Under the pieces are notes generated by a model. The model had not been told where the DNA came from. It saw nothing but the letters and a program-made list of their open reading frames with translations, and searched no databases. From positions 744,001-808,000 of the forward strand of contig NZ_JAPCZF010000002.1 in NCBI RefSeq assembly GCF_025938095.1: a stretch of 64,000 nt of DNA, read 5' to 3'. How positions within the stretch are numbered: position 1 is the first letter of the stretch; each line of letters opens with the position of its first letter. Below are positions 56,099-64,000 of this stretch, one piece after another. This DNA is from Novosphingobium sp. JCM 18896 (GTDB taxonomy: Bacteria > Pseudomonadota > Alphaproteobacteria > Sphingomonadales > Sphingomonadaceae). Both the position numbers and the translations under genes were made by a program.

Positions 56099-57886
56099 AT
56101 GCGCGTTGCCGACTACATCATGCAGCGACTGGCGGAGGCCGGCATCGGCCATCTGTTCCTCGTCACGGGGCGCGGCGCGCTGTTCCTGACCGATGCGCTG
56201 GCCAAGAATGCCGACCTGACCGCGGTCTCGGTCCACCACGAGCAGTCGGCCGCCTTCGCCGCGGTGGGCTATGCCAGCCGCACCGGCGGTCTCGGTGGTT
56301 GCCTGGTCTCGACCGGCTGCGCCTCGACCAATGCGATCACCGGCGTGCTCTCGGCCTGGCAGGACGGCGTGCCCTGCGTGTTCATCTCGGGCCAGAACGT
56401 GCTGCGCGAGACCACCCGCTTCACCGGCATTCCGCTGCGGACCTATGGCCAGCAGGAGGCCGACATCGTCGCGCTGGTCGAACCGATCACCAAATATGCG
56501 CGGATGATCACCGCGGCCGAGGAGATCGTCGAGGCGCTGGAAACCGCGCTGCATCTGGCCCAGTCGGGGCGCAAGGGACCGGTCTGGATCGACGTGCCGC
56601 TCGACCTGCAAAGCGCACAGATCGACCTCGACGCGATTCCGGTCCCGCGCTTCGACAGCGAGCAGGATCGCCCGTGCCCCGATGCAGCGACTGTCCGCGA
56701 AGTCGCCGCCGCGCTGGCCGCGGCCGAGCGGCCGGTGGTACTGATCGGCAGCGGCGTGCGATCGAGCGGGGCCGAGGCGGCGCTGCGCCGCTTCGTCGAG
56801 GACCGCGACATTCCGGTGACCTATGCGCCGTCGGCGCCCGATGCCTATGGCAGCCAGCATGACCTCTCGCTGGGGTCGGTCGGGGCGCAAGGCTGTTCGC
56901 GCGCGGGCAATTTCGCCGTGCAGAACGCCGACCTCGTGCTTGTGCTCGGCTGCCGGCTGACCTCGCTCGTCACCGGACCCGAGTTCTGCAAGTTCGCGCG
57001 CCATGCGCAGACCATCGTGGTCGACATCGATCCCGTCGAGCACAGCAAGGACGGCATCAGGATCGACCGCTTCGTCGAGGCCGACGTCGCGCGCTTCCTC
57101 GAAGCGCTGGAAGACGCGACGACCAAGCGAACCGATCCCGCCTGGGTGGCCAAGTGCCGGCACTGGAAGGCGCTGTTCGCCGAGGTCGAGCCCGCCTTCC
57201 GCGACACCGAGCGGGTCGATCTCTACGAGCTGGCGGAGGGCCTGTCCGACCTGTTGCCCCCGGCGGCGGCGCTGGTCGTCGATTCGGGGCTCAACGACGT
57301 GATCCTGCCGAGCAACGTGCGCTTCGCCGAGGGCCAAGCCTGTGTGCATCCGGCGATGCAGGGGGCGATGGGCTTCGCCCTGCCCGCGGCGATCGGCGCC
57401 TGTTTCGCGGGCCAAGGCCCGGTGGTGGCGGTGATCGGCGACGGCTCGATCATGATGAACCTGCAGGAGCTGGAGACGATCCGGTATCATGCGCTGCCGA
57501 TCAAGATCGTGGTCATCAACAACAACGTCTATTCGATCATCCGGCGGCGGCAGCAGGAGCTGTTCCGCAAGCGCGTGATCGGCACCGACCCGGCCAATGG
57601 CGTGAGCTGCCCCGAATTCTCGCAGGTCGCCGCCTGCTTCGGCCTCGACTACACGACGATCGAAAAGCCCGAGGATCTGCGCGGCGGCCTGAGCGACCTG
57701 TTCGCGCGCAGCGGCCCCGTGCTCTGCGAGATTTTCGGCCGCGAGGATCAGGGCTATATCGAGATGTGGCACACGCGCAGCGCGGTCGACCGTCGCTTCG
57801 TGCGCCGTCCGCTCGAGGACCAGGCGCCGTTCCTCGACCGCGACCTGTTCCTGTCGGAAATGATCGTCGATCCGATCGACCAGTAA
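56099..57886 (+). CDS. Thiamine-diphosphate-dependent enzyme (acetolactate synthase-like; YerE-like candidate)
   Basis: A 595-residue ThDP enzyme of the acetolactate synthase/decarboxylase superfamily. The catalytic Glu48 is in HHEQSAAFAAVGYA; the ThDP/Mg motif is GDGSIMMNLQELETIRY with GDGS at 447-450, ending in INNNVYS. The closest known function in sugar biosynthesis is YerE of Yersinia, which adds a two-carbon acetyl unit from pyruvate to CDP-4-keto-3,6-dideoxyglucose. The rfbFGH genes elsewhere in the window would make that very substrate. The YerE assignment is an inference; a carboligase or decarboxylase acting on an aldehyde from the LuxC-like enzyme is the alternative. Confidence 0.75.
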   Translation: MRVADYIMQRLAEAGIGHLFLVTGRGALFLTDALAKNADLTAVSVHHEQSAAFAAVGYASRTGGLGGCLVSTGCASTNAITGVLSAWQDGVPCVFISGQNVLRETTRFTGIPLRTYGQQEADIVALVEPITKYARMITAAEEIVEALETALHLAQSGRKGPVWIDVPLDLQSAQIDLDAIPVPRFDSEQDRPCPDAATVREVAAALAAAERPVVLIGSGVRSSGAEAALRRFVEDRDIPVTYAPSAPDAYGSQHDLSLGSVGAQGCSRAGNFAVQNADLVLVLGCRLTSLVTGPEFCKFARHAQTIVVDIDPVEHSKDGIRIDRFVEADVARFLEALEDATTKRTDPAWVAKCRHWKALFAEVEPAFRDTERVDLYELAEGLSDLLPPAAALVVDSGLNDVILPSNVRFAEGQACVHPAMQGAMGFALPAAIGACFAGQGPVVAVIGDGSIMMNLQELETIRYHALPIKIVVINNNVYSIIRRRQQELFRKRVIGTDPANGVSCPEFSQVAACFGLDYTTIEKPEDLRGGLSDLFARSGPVLCEIFGREDQGYIEMWHTRSAVDRRFVRRPLEDQAPFLDRDLFLSEMIVDPIDQ

Positions 57887-57904
57887 AGCAACGAGTAGCT
57901 GCCC

Positions 57905-58936
57905 ATGTCTTCCATCGCATTGCCCAACGGACGGCTGGTCGGCGACTATCTCGCCCCTTATTTCGTCGCCGAACTCAACACGAGCCACTTCGGCAACCTG
58001 GATACCGCCCGATCGATGATCGACGAGGCCAAGGCGGCGGGGTGCGACTGCGTCAAATTCCAGTCGTGGAGCGCGGAATCGCTCTATTCGGAGGCCTATT
58101 ACCGGCAGAACCCCATCGCCAAGCGCATGGTCACGAAGTTCGCGCTTAGCGATGCCGAACTCGCCGAACTCGCCGCCCATTGCCGCGCGGTGGGGATCGA
58201 CTTCGCCTCCACCCCTTATTCGCATGCCGAAGCCGAATTCCTGGTCGCAACCTGCCGCGTCCCCTTCCTCAAGGTGGCCTCGATGGAGCTCAACAACCTG
58301 CCCTATCTGGCGCACCTGGCCGGTCTCGGCGTGCCGCTGGTGCTGTCGACGGGCATGGGCAGGCTCGACGAGATCGTGCGCGCGGTGGAGACGATCGAAG
58401 CGGCGGGCAATGGCGAGATCGTCATCCTGCACTGCACCTCGGTCTATCCCTCGCCGCCCGAAACGATCCGCCTGCGCAACATCGAAGGGCTGCGCGAGGC
58501 GTTTCCCGCGCATCCCATCGGCTATTCGGATCACAGCCTGGGCAGCGAGATCCCCGCCGCGGCCGTGGCGCTGGGCGCCTGCCTGATCGAGAAGCATTTC
58601 ACGCTCGACAGCAGCAAGATCGGCATGGACAACCAGATGGCGACCGAGCCGGCGGACATGGCGCGGATGATCGCCGCCTGCCGCACGGTCCATGCCGCGC
58701 TCGGCGGGACCGAACGCCTGCTGAGCGATGCCGAGCTCGCCCAGATCCCCAAGATGCGGCGCAGCGTGATCGCGGCGCGCGGCCTCAAGGCCGGTGAGGT
58801 CCTGGCCGCCGGCGATCTCGAGACCAAACGCCCCGGCGACGGCATCCCGCCGACCGAACTTGCAACGCTGATCGGCCGCACCCTGGCGCGCGACGTCGAG
58901 GCCGGTGCCCTGCTGGCGCGCGACGATGTCGCCTGA
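57905..58936 (+). CDS. NeuB-like N-acetylneuraminate synthase family protein
   Basis: A 343-residue, complete NeuB-type synthase that joins phosphoenolpyruvate to an aminohexose. The barrel shows FVAELNTSHFGN, CVKFQSWS, VASMELNNLPYL, HCTSVYPSPPETIRLRNI, GYSDHSLGS and EKHFTLD. The C-terminal SAF domain begins near RRSVIAARGLKAGEVL. It is the second NeuB-like gene in the window (the other is at 1-1027). No CMP-sugar synthetase (neuA) or NeuC-like epimerase is in the window. The GNAT gene overlaps its end by 11 bases. Confidence 0.92.
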   Translation: MSSIALPNGRLVGDYLAPYFVAELNTSHFGNLDTARSMIDEAKAAGCDCVKFQSWSAESLYSEAYYRQNPIAKRMVTKFALSDAELAELAAHCRAVGIDFASTPYSHAEAEFLVATCRVPFLKVASMELNNLPYLAHLAGLGVPLVLSTGMGRLDEIVRAVETIEAAGNGEIVILHCTSVYPSPPETIRLRNIEGLREAFPAHPIGYSDHSLGSEIPAAAVALGACLIEKHFTLDSSKIGMDNQMATEPADMARMIAACRTVHAALGGTERLLSDAELAQIPKMRRSVIAARGLKAGEVLAAGDLETKRPGDGIPPTELATLIGRTLARDVEAGALLARDDVA

Positions 58937-59582
58937 GCCGGCGAACCGGATCGCGGGCCGGATCCGCGACGTGGTCGAGGGGCGCGAGCGCCTGGCGATC
59001 GAACTGCACGACGACGCCGGCGCCCTGATCGGCCGCCTGGCGCCGCTGACCGAGGCGCATCTGGCCGACGACACGGTGATCGGCAAGCTGACCGACTGGC
59101 GCAACGCCAGCATGGGCTCGTTCCTGACCCAGTTCACCGCGACACCCGACCGCACGCGCAACTGGCTGCGCAACGGCGTGCTCGCGTCGTCGACCCAGAT
59201 GATCTTCCTGATCGAGGCCGACGACGTGCTGATCGGCCATTTCGGCTTCAAGGAACTGACCCACGACACGGTGCTGCTCGACAATGCCATGCGCGGCGAA
59301 CGCGGCGGGCACCCCAAACTGCTGCAGATCGCGGGTCGTGCGCTGATCGACTGGCTGTTCGCGAACGCCGGGGTCGCCATGGTGACGGGCTACGTCCTGT
59401 CGACCAACCCCGCCGCGATCATGCTCAACCGCGCGATCGGCTTCGACCGCTGGGAGAAACTTCCCGTGCGCCGCGAAGAAGTCGACGGCGAGGTGCGCCT
59501 GGTCATGGGCGAGCCGGGCGAAGACAGCGCCGACAGCACCTATTGCTACAGGCTCGAGAAAGACGCGCCTCTAGCCAAATAG
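58926..59582 (+). CDS. GNAT family N-acetyltransferase, possibly sugar-modifying
   Basis: A 218-residue protein that in its second half has the GNAT pattern: MIFLIEADDVLIGHFGFKEL, NAMRGERGGHPKLL (acetyl-CoA loop), ALIDWLFANAGVAMVTGYVLSTNPAAIMLNRAIGF (in pieces). In NeuB-type pathways a PseH/LegH-like acetyltransferase modifies the amino sugar before NeuB, which suits its place directly after NeuB. It begins 11 bases before the NeuB stop. It is the last gene of the operon; the integrase gene of opposite strand follows after 26 bases. Confidence 0.82.
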   Translation: MSPEPANRIAGRIRDVVEGRERLAIELHDDAGALIGRLAPLTEAHLADDTVIGKLTDWRNASMGSFLTQFTATPDRTRNWLRNGVLASSTQMIFLIEADDVLIGHFGFKELTHDTVLLDNAMRGERGGHPKLLQIAGRALIDWLFANAGVAMVTGYVLSTNPAAIMLNRAIGFDRWEKLPVRREEVDGEVRLVMGEPGEDSADSTYCYRLEKDAPLAK

Positions 59583-59608
59583 GCCTGGATCAGCAGCTAA
59601 TTGCCGGC

Positions 59609-60823
59609 TTAATTGGCGGGACTGCTGCGCGGCTGTCGGAGTTGATCGAGATGGTCGCTCCACCACTGAGCCATTGCCACTCGTTCCTGCCAATGTGCAC
59701 CGCGATGATAGGCAGATCGCACATTGTCCGCGTCGCCATGTCCCAGCGCCCGCTCGATGGTGTCCGGGTGCCATTTCCCGCTTTCATTCAAAAGAGTGGA
59801 AGCGGTGGCCCGAAAGCCATGAGACGTCATCTCATCGCTAGCAAAGCCGAGGCGTCGCAGGGCGGCATTGATCGTGTTGCCACTCATCGACCGGTTTGGA
59901 GTCTGCATAGACGGAAAGACGTATCCGCTTGGCCCCGTCAATGCGCGCACCTGTCTGAACATCTCGATCGATTGCCGTGATAGAGGCACCAAGTGGTCCT
60001 TGCGCGTCTTCGTCTTGCGGCCAGGGATTGTCCAAAGTGCGTGCTCAAGATTGATCTCTTCCCATTCCGCCTGCCTTAGCTCGCCGGGGCGGACAAACAG
60101 GTGGGGCGCCAACCGCATTGCCGCACGGGTTACGAACTGGCCGTCGTACCTATCCATCGCTCGCAACAGTTCGCCCAATCGTGAAGGGTCAAGGATCGCG
60201 CCGTAATGGCATACCGTCGGGGTAGTGAGGGCTCCGCGGAGATCTCGCGTCGGATCGGAGGACAATCGCGCTGTGGCCACCGCATAGCGAAACACCGAGC
60301 CTGCGAGTTGCAGAGTCCTCCTCGCACTCTCCAATTTGCCTGTCTTCTCAATCTTGCGCACTGCAAAAAGGACATCGGCCGGCTCGATGGAGCTGATTGG
60401 CAGATTTCCTATCGAGTTCTTAAGGAGAGACAACAGATATTTGCATCGAACTGAAGTACTATTCGCCCAGCCTTTGTCTCCATCCCGCTTCCGCTTTTCG
60501 CAATATTCATTGGCCACGGCCTCAAACGTGGCTTCGGCTTGAATTCGAGTCCGGATCTTCTCGCGCTTTCTTTCACGAGAAGGGTCTTTGCCAGCTGCTA
60601 ACAGCTGTTTGACACCCTCACATCGACGCCTTGCCTCGGCAAGGCCTACAGCAGGGTAAATCCCGACCGCCAGTTTGTTCTCTTTTCCGTGGAAACGGTA
60701 CTTCACTCGCCAGAGCTTGCCACCTGTCGGCTGCACAAGAAGAAACAGGCCCAACGCGTCTCCAAGCTTGTATGGCTTGGCACGGGGGCGAGCATTGCGA
60801 ATGGCGATGTCCGAAAGTGGCAT
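59609..60823 (-). CDS. Tyrosine recombinase (P4-type integrase, DUF4102 N-terminus)
   Basis: A 404-residue site-specific integrase. The N-terminal DUF4102 arm-binding domain includes LGLFLLVQPTGGKLWRVKYRF and LAVGIYPAVGLAEARRR. The catalytic residues are all present: Arg245 in LFVRPGELR, His335 and Arg338 in SHGFRAT, His362 in ALGHGD and Tyr372 in AYHRG. Such integrases insert elements at tRNA 3' ends; the intact tRNA-Gly is 194 bases upstream of this start, the usual arrangement. ATG 60823 is preferred to the longer frame. GC is lower than its neighbours. No other mobile genes lie between it and the polysaccharide operon. Confidence 0.93.
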   Translation of the reverse strand: MPLSDIAIRNARPRAKPYKLGDALGLFLLVQPTGGKLWRVKYRFHGKENKLAVGIYPAVGLAEARRRCEGVKQLLAAGKDPSRERKREKIRTRIQAEATFEAVANEYCEKRKRDGDKGWANSTSVRCKYLLSLLKNSIGNLPISSIEPADVLFAVRKIEKTGKLESARRTLQLAGSVFRYAVATARLSSDPTRDLRGALTTPTVCHYGAILDPSRLGELLRAMDRYDGQFVTRAAMRLAPHLFVRPGELRQAEWEEINLEHALWTIPGRKTKTRKDHLVPLSRQSIEMFRQVRALTGPSGYVFPSMQTPNRSMSGNTINAALRRLGFASDEMTSHGFRATASTLLNESGKWHPDTIERALGHGDADNVRSAYHRGAHWQERVAMAQWWSDHLDQLRQPRSSPAN

Positions 60824-60880
60824 AACAAGAGCCCCTTCCTGCCGCTGTCGCAGCGGAGCGACCAATTTCTTCTCGTCCAG

Positions 60881-60901
60881 CTGGCCCCCACTGTGGCCCC
60901 C
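60881..60901. promoter_or_regulatory. GGGGGCCA repeats, probable integrase arm sites
   Basis: Read on the minus strand, GGGGGCCA occurs twice in direct orientation, 11 bases apart (60901-60894 and 60890-60883), between the integrase start and the tRNA. The same octamer occurs at 20352-20359 next to the tRNA fragment, as expected if both are ends made by this integrase. Confidence 0.5.
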
Positions 60902-61016
60902 GAATCGGAGCAGATGCAGTGAGATGCCGTAAGACGCCGATGGACGAAGACTGGCTCAAAGCACCAGAATTCGGGGGCGTTTATAGCCGATTTGAAATTT
61001 TGTGAGAAGGGAGGAT

Positions 61017-61090
<74 letters not shown>

Positions 61091-61320
61091 TCGTGTGGCG
61101 CTCCCAATGCCCGAGCGCGACTGCGTGGTCAATCTTCGAAGCATTGCTCGTGCGCTTCGGGCGGCAACATCCGGCACGCCGCAGCGTTGAATCGTTTCAC
61201 CGCGTCCACAGGCACTTGTCACGGCATTGTCAGGTCATTCATTCTAAACGGACTGTGGTTAAGACCGAATCGTCCGGACCGACGCTCTCGTCCGTCCCGG
61301 CGGGGAAGAAGGATTTGGCG

Positions 61321-62637
61321 ATGGATATGCCCCGGTCGCGCCCTGCGCGGCGCAACCCGCTCGAGCTCGTGATGAATTCCCGGCTCGGCAAGCTGCTCTC
61401 GCGGATCGGCATCGCGCCGCGTCCGGCCAGCAGCGAAGGCCTGCTCGACCTGGCCGGCGCGCTGCTCTCGCTGCGCGGCAAGGCCTCGGGGCCGGCGCTC
61501 GCCTCGGCCTTCTTCGATCTCTACGAAGCCAGCGACCTCAAGGCGCGCCAGGCCTTTCTCGCGCAGATCCACGACCTGCATCCGCGCGATGCCGTGGCGA
61601 TCGACAAGGCGATCGCGCGTTGGCAGGACAAGCGCGACGAGGCCTCGGCCAAGGCGCTCAGCGACGCCGCCGAATCGCCGAGCCAGAAGCTCATCGGCAT
61701 GCTCAACCTTGCGCCGCAGGGCACGCAGCGGCTGATCGCCATGCGTTCGGACCTGCTGAACGCGCCCGAACAGACCCCGGGCCTCAAGGCGCTCGACCAG
61801 GAGCTCGAGGACGCTTTCACCGCCTGGTTCAACGCCGGTTTCCTCGAACTGCGCCGCATCGCCTGGGATTCGCCCGCGGCGCTGCTCGAGCGTATCATCA
61901 AGTACGAGGCCGTGCACGAGATCGCCGGCTGGGACGAACTGCGCCGCCGCGTCGAACCGGTCGATCGCCGCTGCTACGGCTTCTTCCACCCGCAGATGCA
62001 CGATGATCCGCTGATCTTCGTCGAAGTCGCGCTGACCGACGAACTGCCCAGCGGCATCGCCCAGATCACCGCGGAGAAGCGCAAGACGGTCGATCCGCAC
62101 AAGGCCAGCCACGCGATCTTCTATTCGATCTCGAACTGCCAGGACGGCCTGCGCGGCATTCCTTTCGGCAACTACCTGATCAAGCGCGTCGTCGGCCTGC
62201 TCAAGGAAGAACTGCCCCAGCTCAAGTGCACCGCGACCTTGTCGCCGGTGCCGGGCTTCGCCAAGTGGCTCGCGGGCGAAAAGGGCAAGGATGCCAAGGT
62301 GCCCGCCGCCAAGGAGCTGCGCCGCGAGGCCGCGCGCTACCTGACGACGGCGCGTTCGAAGCGTGGTGGCCCGGCCGATTCGGTCGCGCGCTTCCACCTC
62401 GGCAACGGTGCCCGGCTCGAGGCGATTCACGCCAACGCCGATCTCTCGGCCAACGGCCTGCGCCAGTCGCACGGCGTGATGGTCAACTACGTCTACGATC
62501 TCGCCGAGATCGAGGCGAACCACTTCGCGCTGATGGAACTCGGCACCGTGGCGGCCTCGAAGGCCGTCCACGCGCTGGTCGAGGAAGGCCTGCCGAAGGA
62601 AGCCAAGGACACCAAGAAGGTCGAAAAGGCGGCTTGA
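61321..62637 (+). CDS. Malonyl-CoA decarboxylase
   Basis: A 438-residue enzyme that converts malonyl-CoA to acetyl-CoA. It has the helical N-terminal domain and the GNAT-like catalytic domain with CYGFFHPQMHDDPLIFVEVAL, FYSISNCQDGLRGIPFGNYLIK (in pieces) and ARFHLGNGARLEAIHANAD, which hold the conserved His and Ser positions of the family. ATG 61321 has AAGGA seven bases upstream; the longer frame would cross the tRNA region. It stands alone and is followed by a dispersed repeat. Confidence 0.93.
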   Translation: MDMPRSRPARRNPLELVMNSRLGKLLSRIGIAPRPASSEGLLDLAGALLSLRGKASGPALASAFFDLYEASDLKARQAFLAQIHDLHPRDAVAIDKAIARWQDKRDEASAKALSDAAESPSQKLIGMLNLAPQGTQRLIAMRSDLLNAPEQTPGLKALDQELEDAFTAWFNAGFLELRRIAWDSPAALLERIIKYEAVHEIAGWDELRRRVEPVDRRCYGFFHPQMHDDPLIFVEVALTDELPSGIAQITAEKRKTVDPHKASHAIFYSISNCQDGLRGIPFGNYLIKRVVGLLKEELPQLKCTATLSPVPGFAKWLAGEKGKDAKVPAAKELRREAARYLTTARSKRGGPADSVARFHLGNGARLEAIHANADLSANGLRQSHGVMVNYVYDLAEIEANHFALMELGTVAASKAVHALVEEGLPKEAKDTKKVEKAA

Positions 62638-62646
62638 GCCATACTT

Positions 62647-62785
62647 GATCCTCCCCCTGTGGGGGAGGGGGGCCGCCGTCCTGAGCTGTCGAAGGGCGGT
62701 GGTGGAGGGGTGTCCCGCTATCGAGAGGGCGACACCCCTCCGTCAGTCGCTGCGCGACTGCCACCTCCCCTTGCAGGGAAGGATC
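62647..62785. repeat. Large imperfect inverted repeat (dispersed intergenic element)
   Basis: The ends are inverted copies (GATCCTCCCCCTG at the left, GATCCTTCCCTGC read from the right), and inner arms GGAGGGGTGTC/GACACCCCTCC pair as well. It lies between convergent genes. Such GGAGGGG-rich palindromic elements recur between genes in many sphingomonads and may end transcription on both sides. Confidence 0.65.
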
Positions 62786-62796
62786 CCGGGGGGCGC

Positions 62797-63333
62797 TCAG
62801 TGCCCCGGGAAATCCATCAGTGCCGTGACCCGCAGCCCCGCGCCGCGTAGCCGTTCCGCGCCGCCGAGGTCGGGCAGGTCGATGACGAACAGCGCGTCCT
62901 CGACCAGGGCCCCGGCCTTGCGCAGCAACTGCGTCGCCGCGAGCGCGGTGCCGCCCGTCGCCAGCAGGTCGTCGAGCACCACAACGCGCTGGCCCTGGCT
63001 CACGGCATCGGGATCGATCTCGAGCGTGCCCGTGCCGTATTCGAGCGCATAGTCGAGCGCGAGCACGGGGACGGGCAGCTTGCCCGGCTTGCGCACGGGC
63101 ACGAAGGGCAGGCCGAGCCTGGCCGCGGCGGCCGCGCCGAAGATGAAGCCCCGCGCCTCGATCCCCGCCAGCGCCTGCGCGCCCATCGCCTGCGCCTGCT
63201 CGGCGAGCAGCGCGACCGTCGCGGCGAAGCCGTCGCCGTCGCCGATCAGGGTGGTGACGTCGCGGAACAGGATGCCCGGGATCGGGAAGTCGGGGATCGA
63301 GCGCACCAGCGCCTTGAGGTCATCGATGGTCAT
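62797..63333 (-). CDS. apt: Adenine phosphoribosyltransferase
   Basis: A 178-residue purine-salvage enzyme that makes AMP from adenine and PRPP. The PRPP-binding motif VVVLDDLLATGGTA is present, with IPDFPIPGILFRDVT near the N-terminus and AGIEARGFIFGAA. ATG 63333 has GGGA seven bases upstream; GTG 63336 is an adjacent alternative. It is downstream of cytochrome c1, separated by that gene's terminator. Confidence 0.96.
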   Translation of the reverse strand: MTIDDLKALVRSIPDFPIPGILFRDVTTLIGDGDGFAATVALLAEQAQAMGAQALAGIEARGFIFGAAAAARLGLPFVPVRKPGKLPVPVLALDYALEYGTGTLEIDPDAVSQGQRVVVLDDLLATGGTALAATQLLRKAGALVEDALFVIDLPDLGGAERLRGAGLRVTALMDFPGH

Positions 63334-63346
63334 CACGTCATCCCAT

Positions 63347-63382
63347 AAAGAAAAACCCCCCGCATCGCGTGGATGCAGGGGG
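63347..63382 (-). terminator. Rho-independent terminator after the cytochrome c1 gene
   Basis: On the minus strand, CCCCCTGCATC pairs with GATGCGGGGG around a five-base loop, followed by GTTTTTC. It lies 29 bases past the cytochrome c1 stop and just upstream of apt. Confidence 0.9.
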
Positions 63383-63411
63383 CATTTCGTTCAGCCGTCG
63401 AGGTCTGGACC

Positions 63412-64000
63412 TCAGTGCTTCGTGTTGCGCCACACGTTGCGGTAGGCGAGGTTGCCCAGGACCGTGGCGAACAGCAGGAACAGCAGCACCGGCCAGCCCG
63501 TCTGGTGACGCTTCTCGAGCTTGGGCTCGGCGGTCCAGACGAGGAACGCGGCAACGTCCTTGGCCATCTGCGGAACCGTCGACTTGGTGCCGTCGCCGAA
63601 GGTCACCTGGCCCTCTGCGGTCAGCGGCGGGGCCATCGCGAGGTTCAGGTTGGCGAAGTAGGGGTTGTAGTGAAGGCCCGGGCCGGTCTTCGAATCCGGG
63701 AACTTCTTGAGCAGCTCGGCCGGCTGGTTCTGGTAACCGGTCAGCAGCGAGTAGACGTAGGCCGGGCCGTCGTGGCGGGCCTTGGTCATCAGCGATAGGT
63801 CGGGCGGAACCGCATTGTTGTTGGCGGCGCGCGCGGCGATGTCGTTGGCGAAGGGCTTGGGGAAGTAGTCGGTCGCCAGACCCGGACGGGTGTTGGCTTC
63901 GCCGGTGGCCGGATCGAGACCCGGGACCTGGAAGCCGGCGGCGATCGCCTTCACTTCGTCGTCGTTGTAGCCGAGCTGCTTCAGGTCGCGGAAGGCGACG
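63412..64000 (-). CDS. petC: Cytochrome c1 of the bc1 complex (5' part outside window)
   Basis: The last 196 residues of cytochrome c1, which passes electrons from the Rieske protein to cytochrome c in the respiratory bc1 complex. The methionine heme ligand is in LNLAMAPPLTAEGQV. Earlier segments NDIAARAANNNAVPPDLSLMTKARH and DYVYSLLTGY-like AYVYSLLTGYQ fit the family. A single C-terminal membrane anchor (WPVLLFLLFATVLGNLAYRNVW) ends the protein. The CxxCH heme site lies beyond the right edge. In most Alphaproteobacteria petA and petB are upstream. Confidence 0.93.
   Translation of the reverse strand, partial: VAFRDLKQLGYNDDEVKAIAAGFQVPGLDPATGEANTRPGLATDYFPKPFANDIAARAANNNAVPPDLSLMTKARHDGPAYVYSLLTGYQNQPAELLKKFPDSKTGPGLHYNPYFANLNLAMAPPLTAEGQVTFGDGTKSTVPQMAKDVAAFLVWTAEPKLEKRHQTGWPVLLFLLFATVLGNLAYRNVWRNTKH

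Noticed and set aside
55553..59380. Minus-strand 1275-codon open frame over the ACP to GNAT genes
   Set aside because: It covers five recognisable plus-strand genes antisense. Its length reflects high GC only.
62647..62785. CRISPR array or simple terminator
   Set aside because: There are no regularly spaced direct repeats, and the stretch is one large imperfect palindrome without a T-run.

Overview
The window is high-GC DNA from an alphaproteobacterium, most likely Sphingomonadales (Novosphingobium, Sphingobium or Sphingomonas type). This rests on gene content: a SciP/DUF1153 cell-cycle regulator, alphaproteobacterial etfBA and fabI, and a traG/relaxase/DUF736/ParB/DUF2958/ArdC set typical of sphingomonad integrative conjugative elements (ICEs). 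Genus and species cannot be fixed from the sequence alone.

Layout. (1) 1-5344, minus strand: a CDP-deoxysugar operon rfbF-rfbG-rfbH, an NAD-dependent epimerase, and a NeuB-like synthase cut by the window edge. (2) 5792-20436: an ICE-derived accessory block (CopG-type protein, TraG coupling ATPase, DUF3363 relaxase, DUF736, ParB-like, DUF2958, ArdC, DUF3606, two AlpA/HTH proteins, a LuxR solo, an MNT-HEPN fusion). The type IV secretion (trb) genes are absent. The block ends at 20408-20436 in a copy of the 3' end of tRNA-Gly(UCC). (3) 20455-46275: core genes, including a CorC-like protein, an OmpA lipoprotein, a GDT1/TMEM165 Mn exporter behind a yybP-ykoY riboswitch, an orphan FliL, bdcA/bdcR, sucC, etfBA, an RND pump, sciP, mnmA, a CDF transporter, pdxH, a DnaJ-like protein, YihY and fabI. 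(4) 46631-59582, plus strand: a tightly packed 13-gene surface-polysaccharide operon. (5) 59609-61090: a P4-type integrase beside an intact tRNA-Gly(UCC). (6) 61321-64000: core genes for malonyl-CoA decarboxylase, apt and the end of cytochrome c1.

The most unusual content is the 46.6-59.6 kb operon. It joins sugar-modifying genes (C-methyltransferase, RfbC-like epimerase, DegT aminotransferase, GT2, CmcI-like methyltransferase, NeuB, GNAT) to an acyl-activation and reduction set (adenylate-forming ligase, LuxE-like, LuxC-like, acyl carrier protein, FabZ-like dehydratase) and a thiamine-diphosphate carboligase-like enzyme. This suggests a carrier-bound acyl or branched-chain group made for an unusual sugar.

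The tRNA-Gly 3' end occurs twice, 29 bp identical but in opposite orientation, at 20408-20436 (element end) and 61016-61044 (tRNA next to the integrase). Short GGGGGCCA motifs occur beside both copies. The simplest reading is that one integrated element was broken by a large inversion with breakpoints near 5.35-5.79 kb and 59.58-59.61 kb. Undoing it would place rfbFGH directly downstream of, and co-oriented with, the 46.6-59.6 kb operon as a single polysaccharide locus. This is inference and needs comparative genomes.
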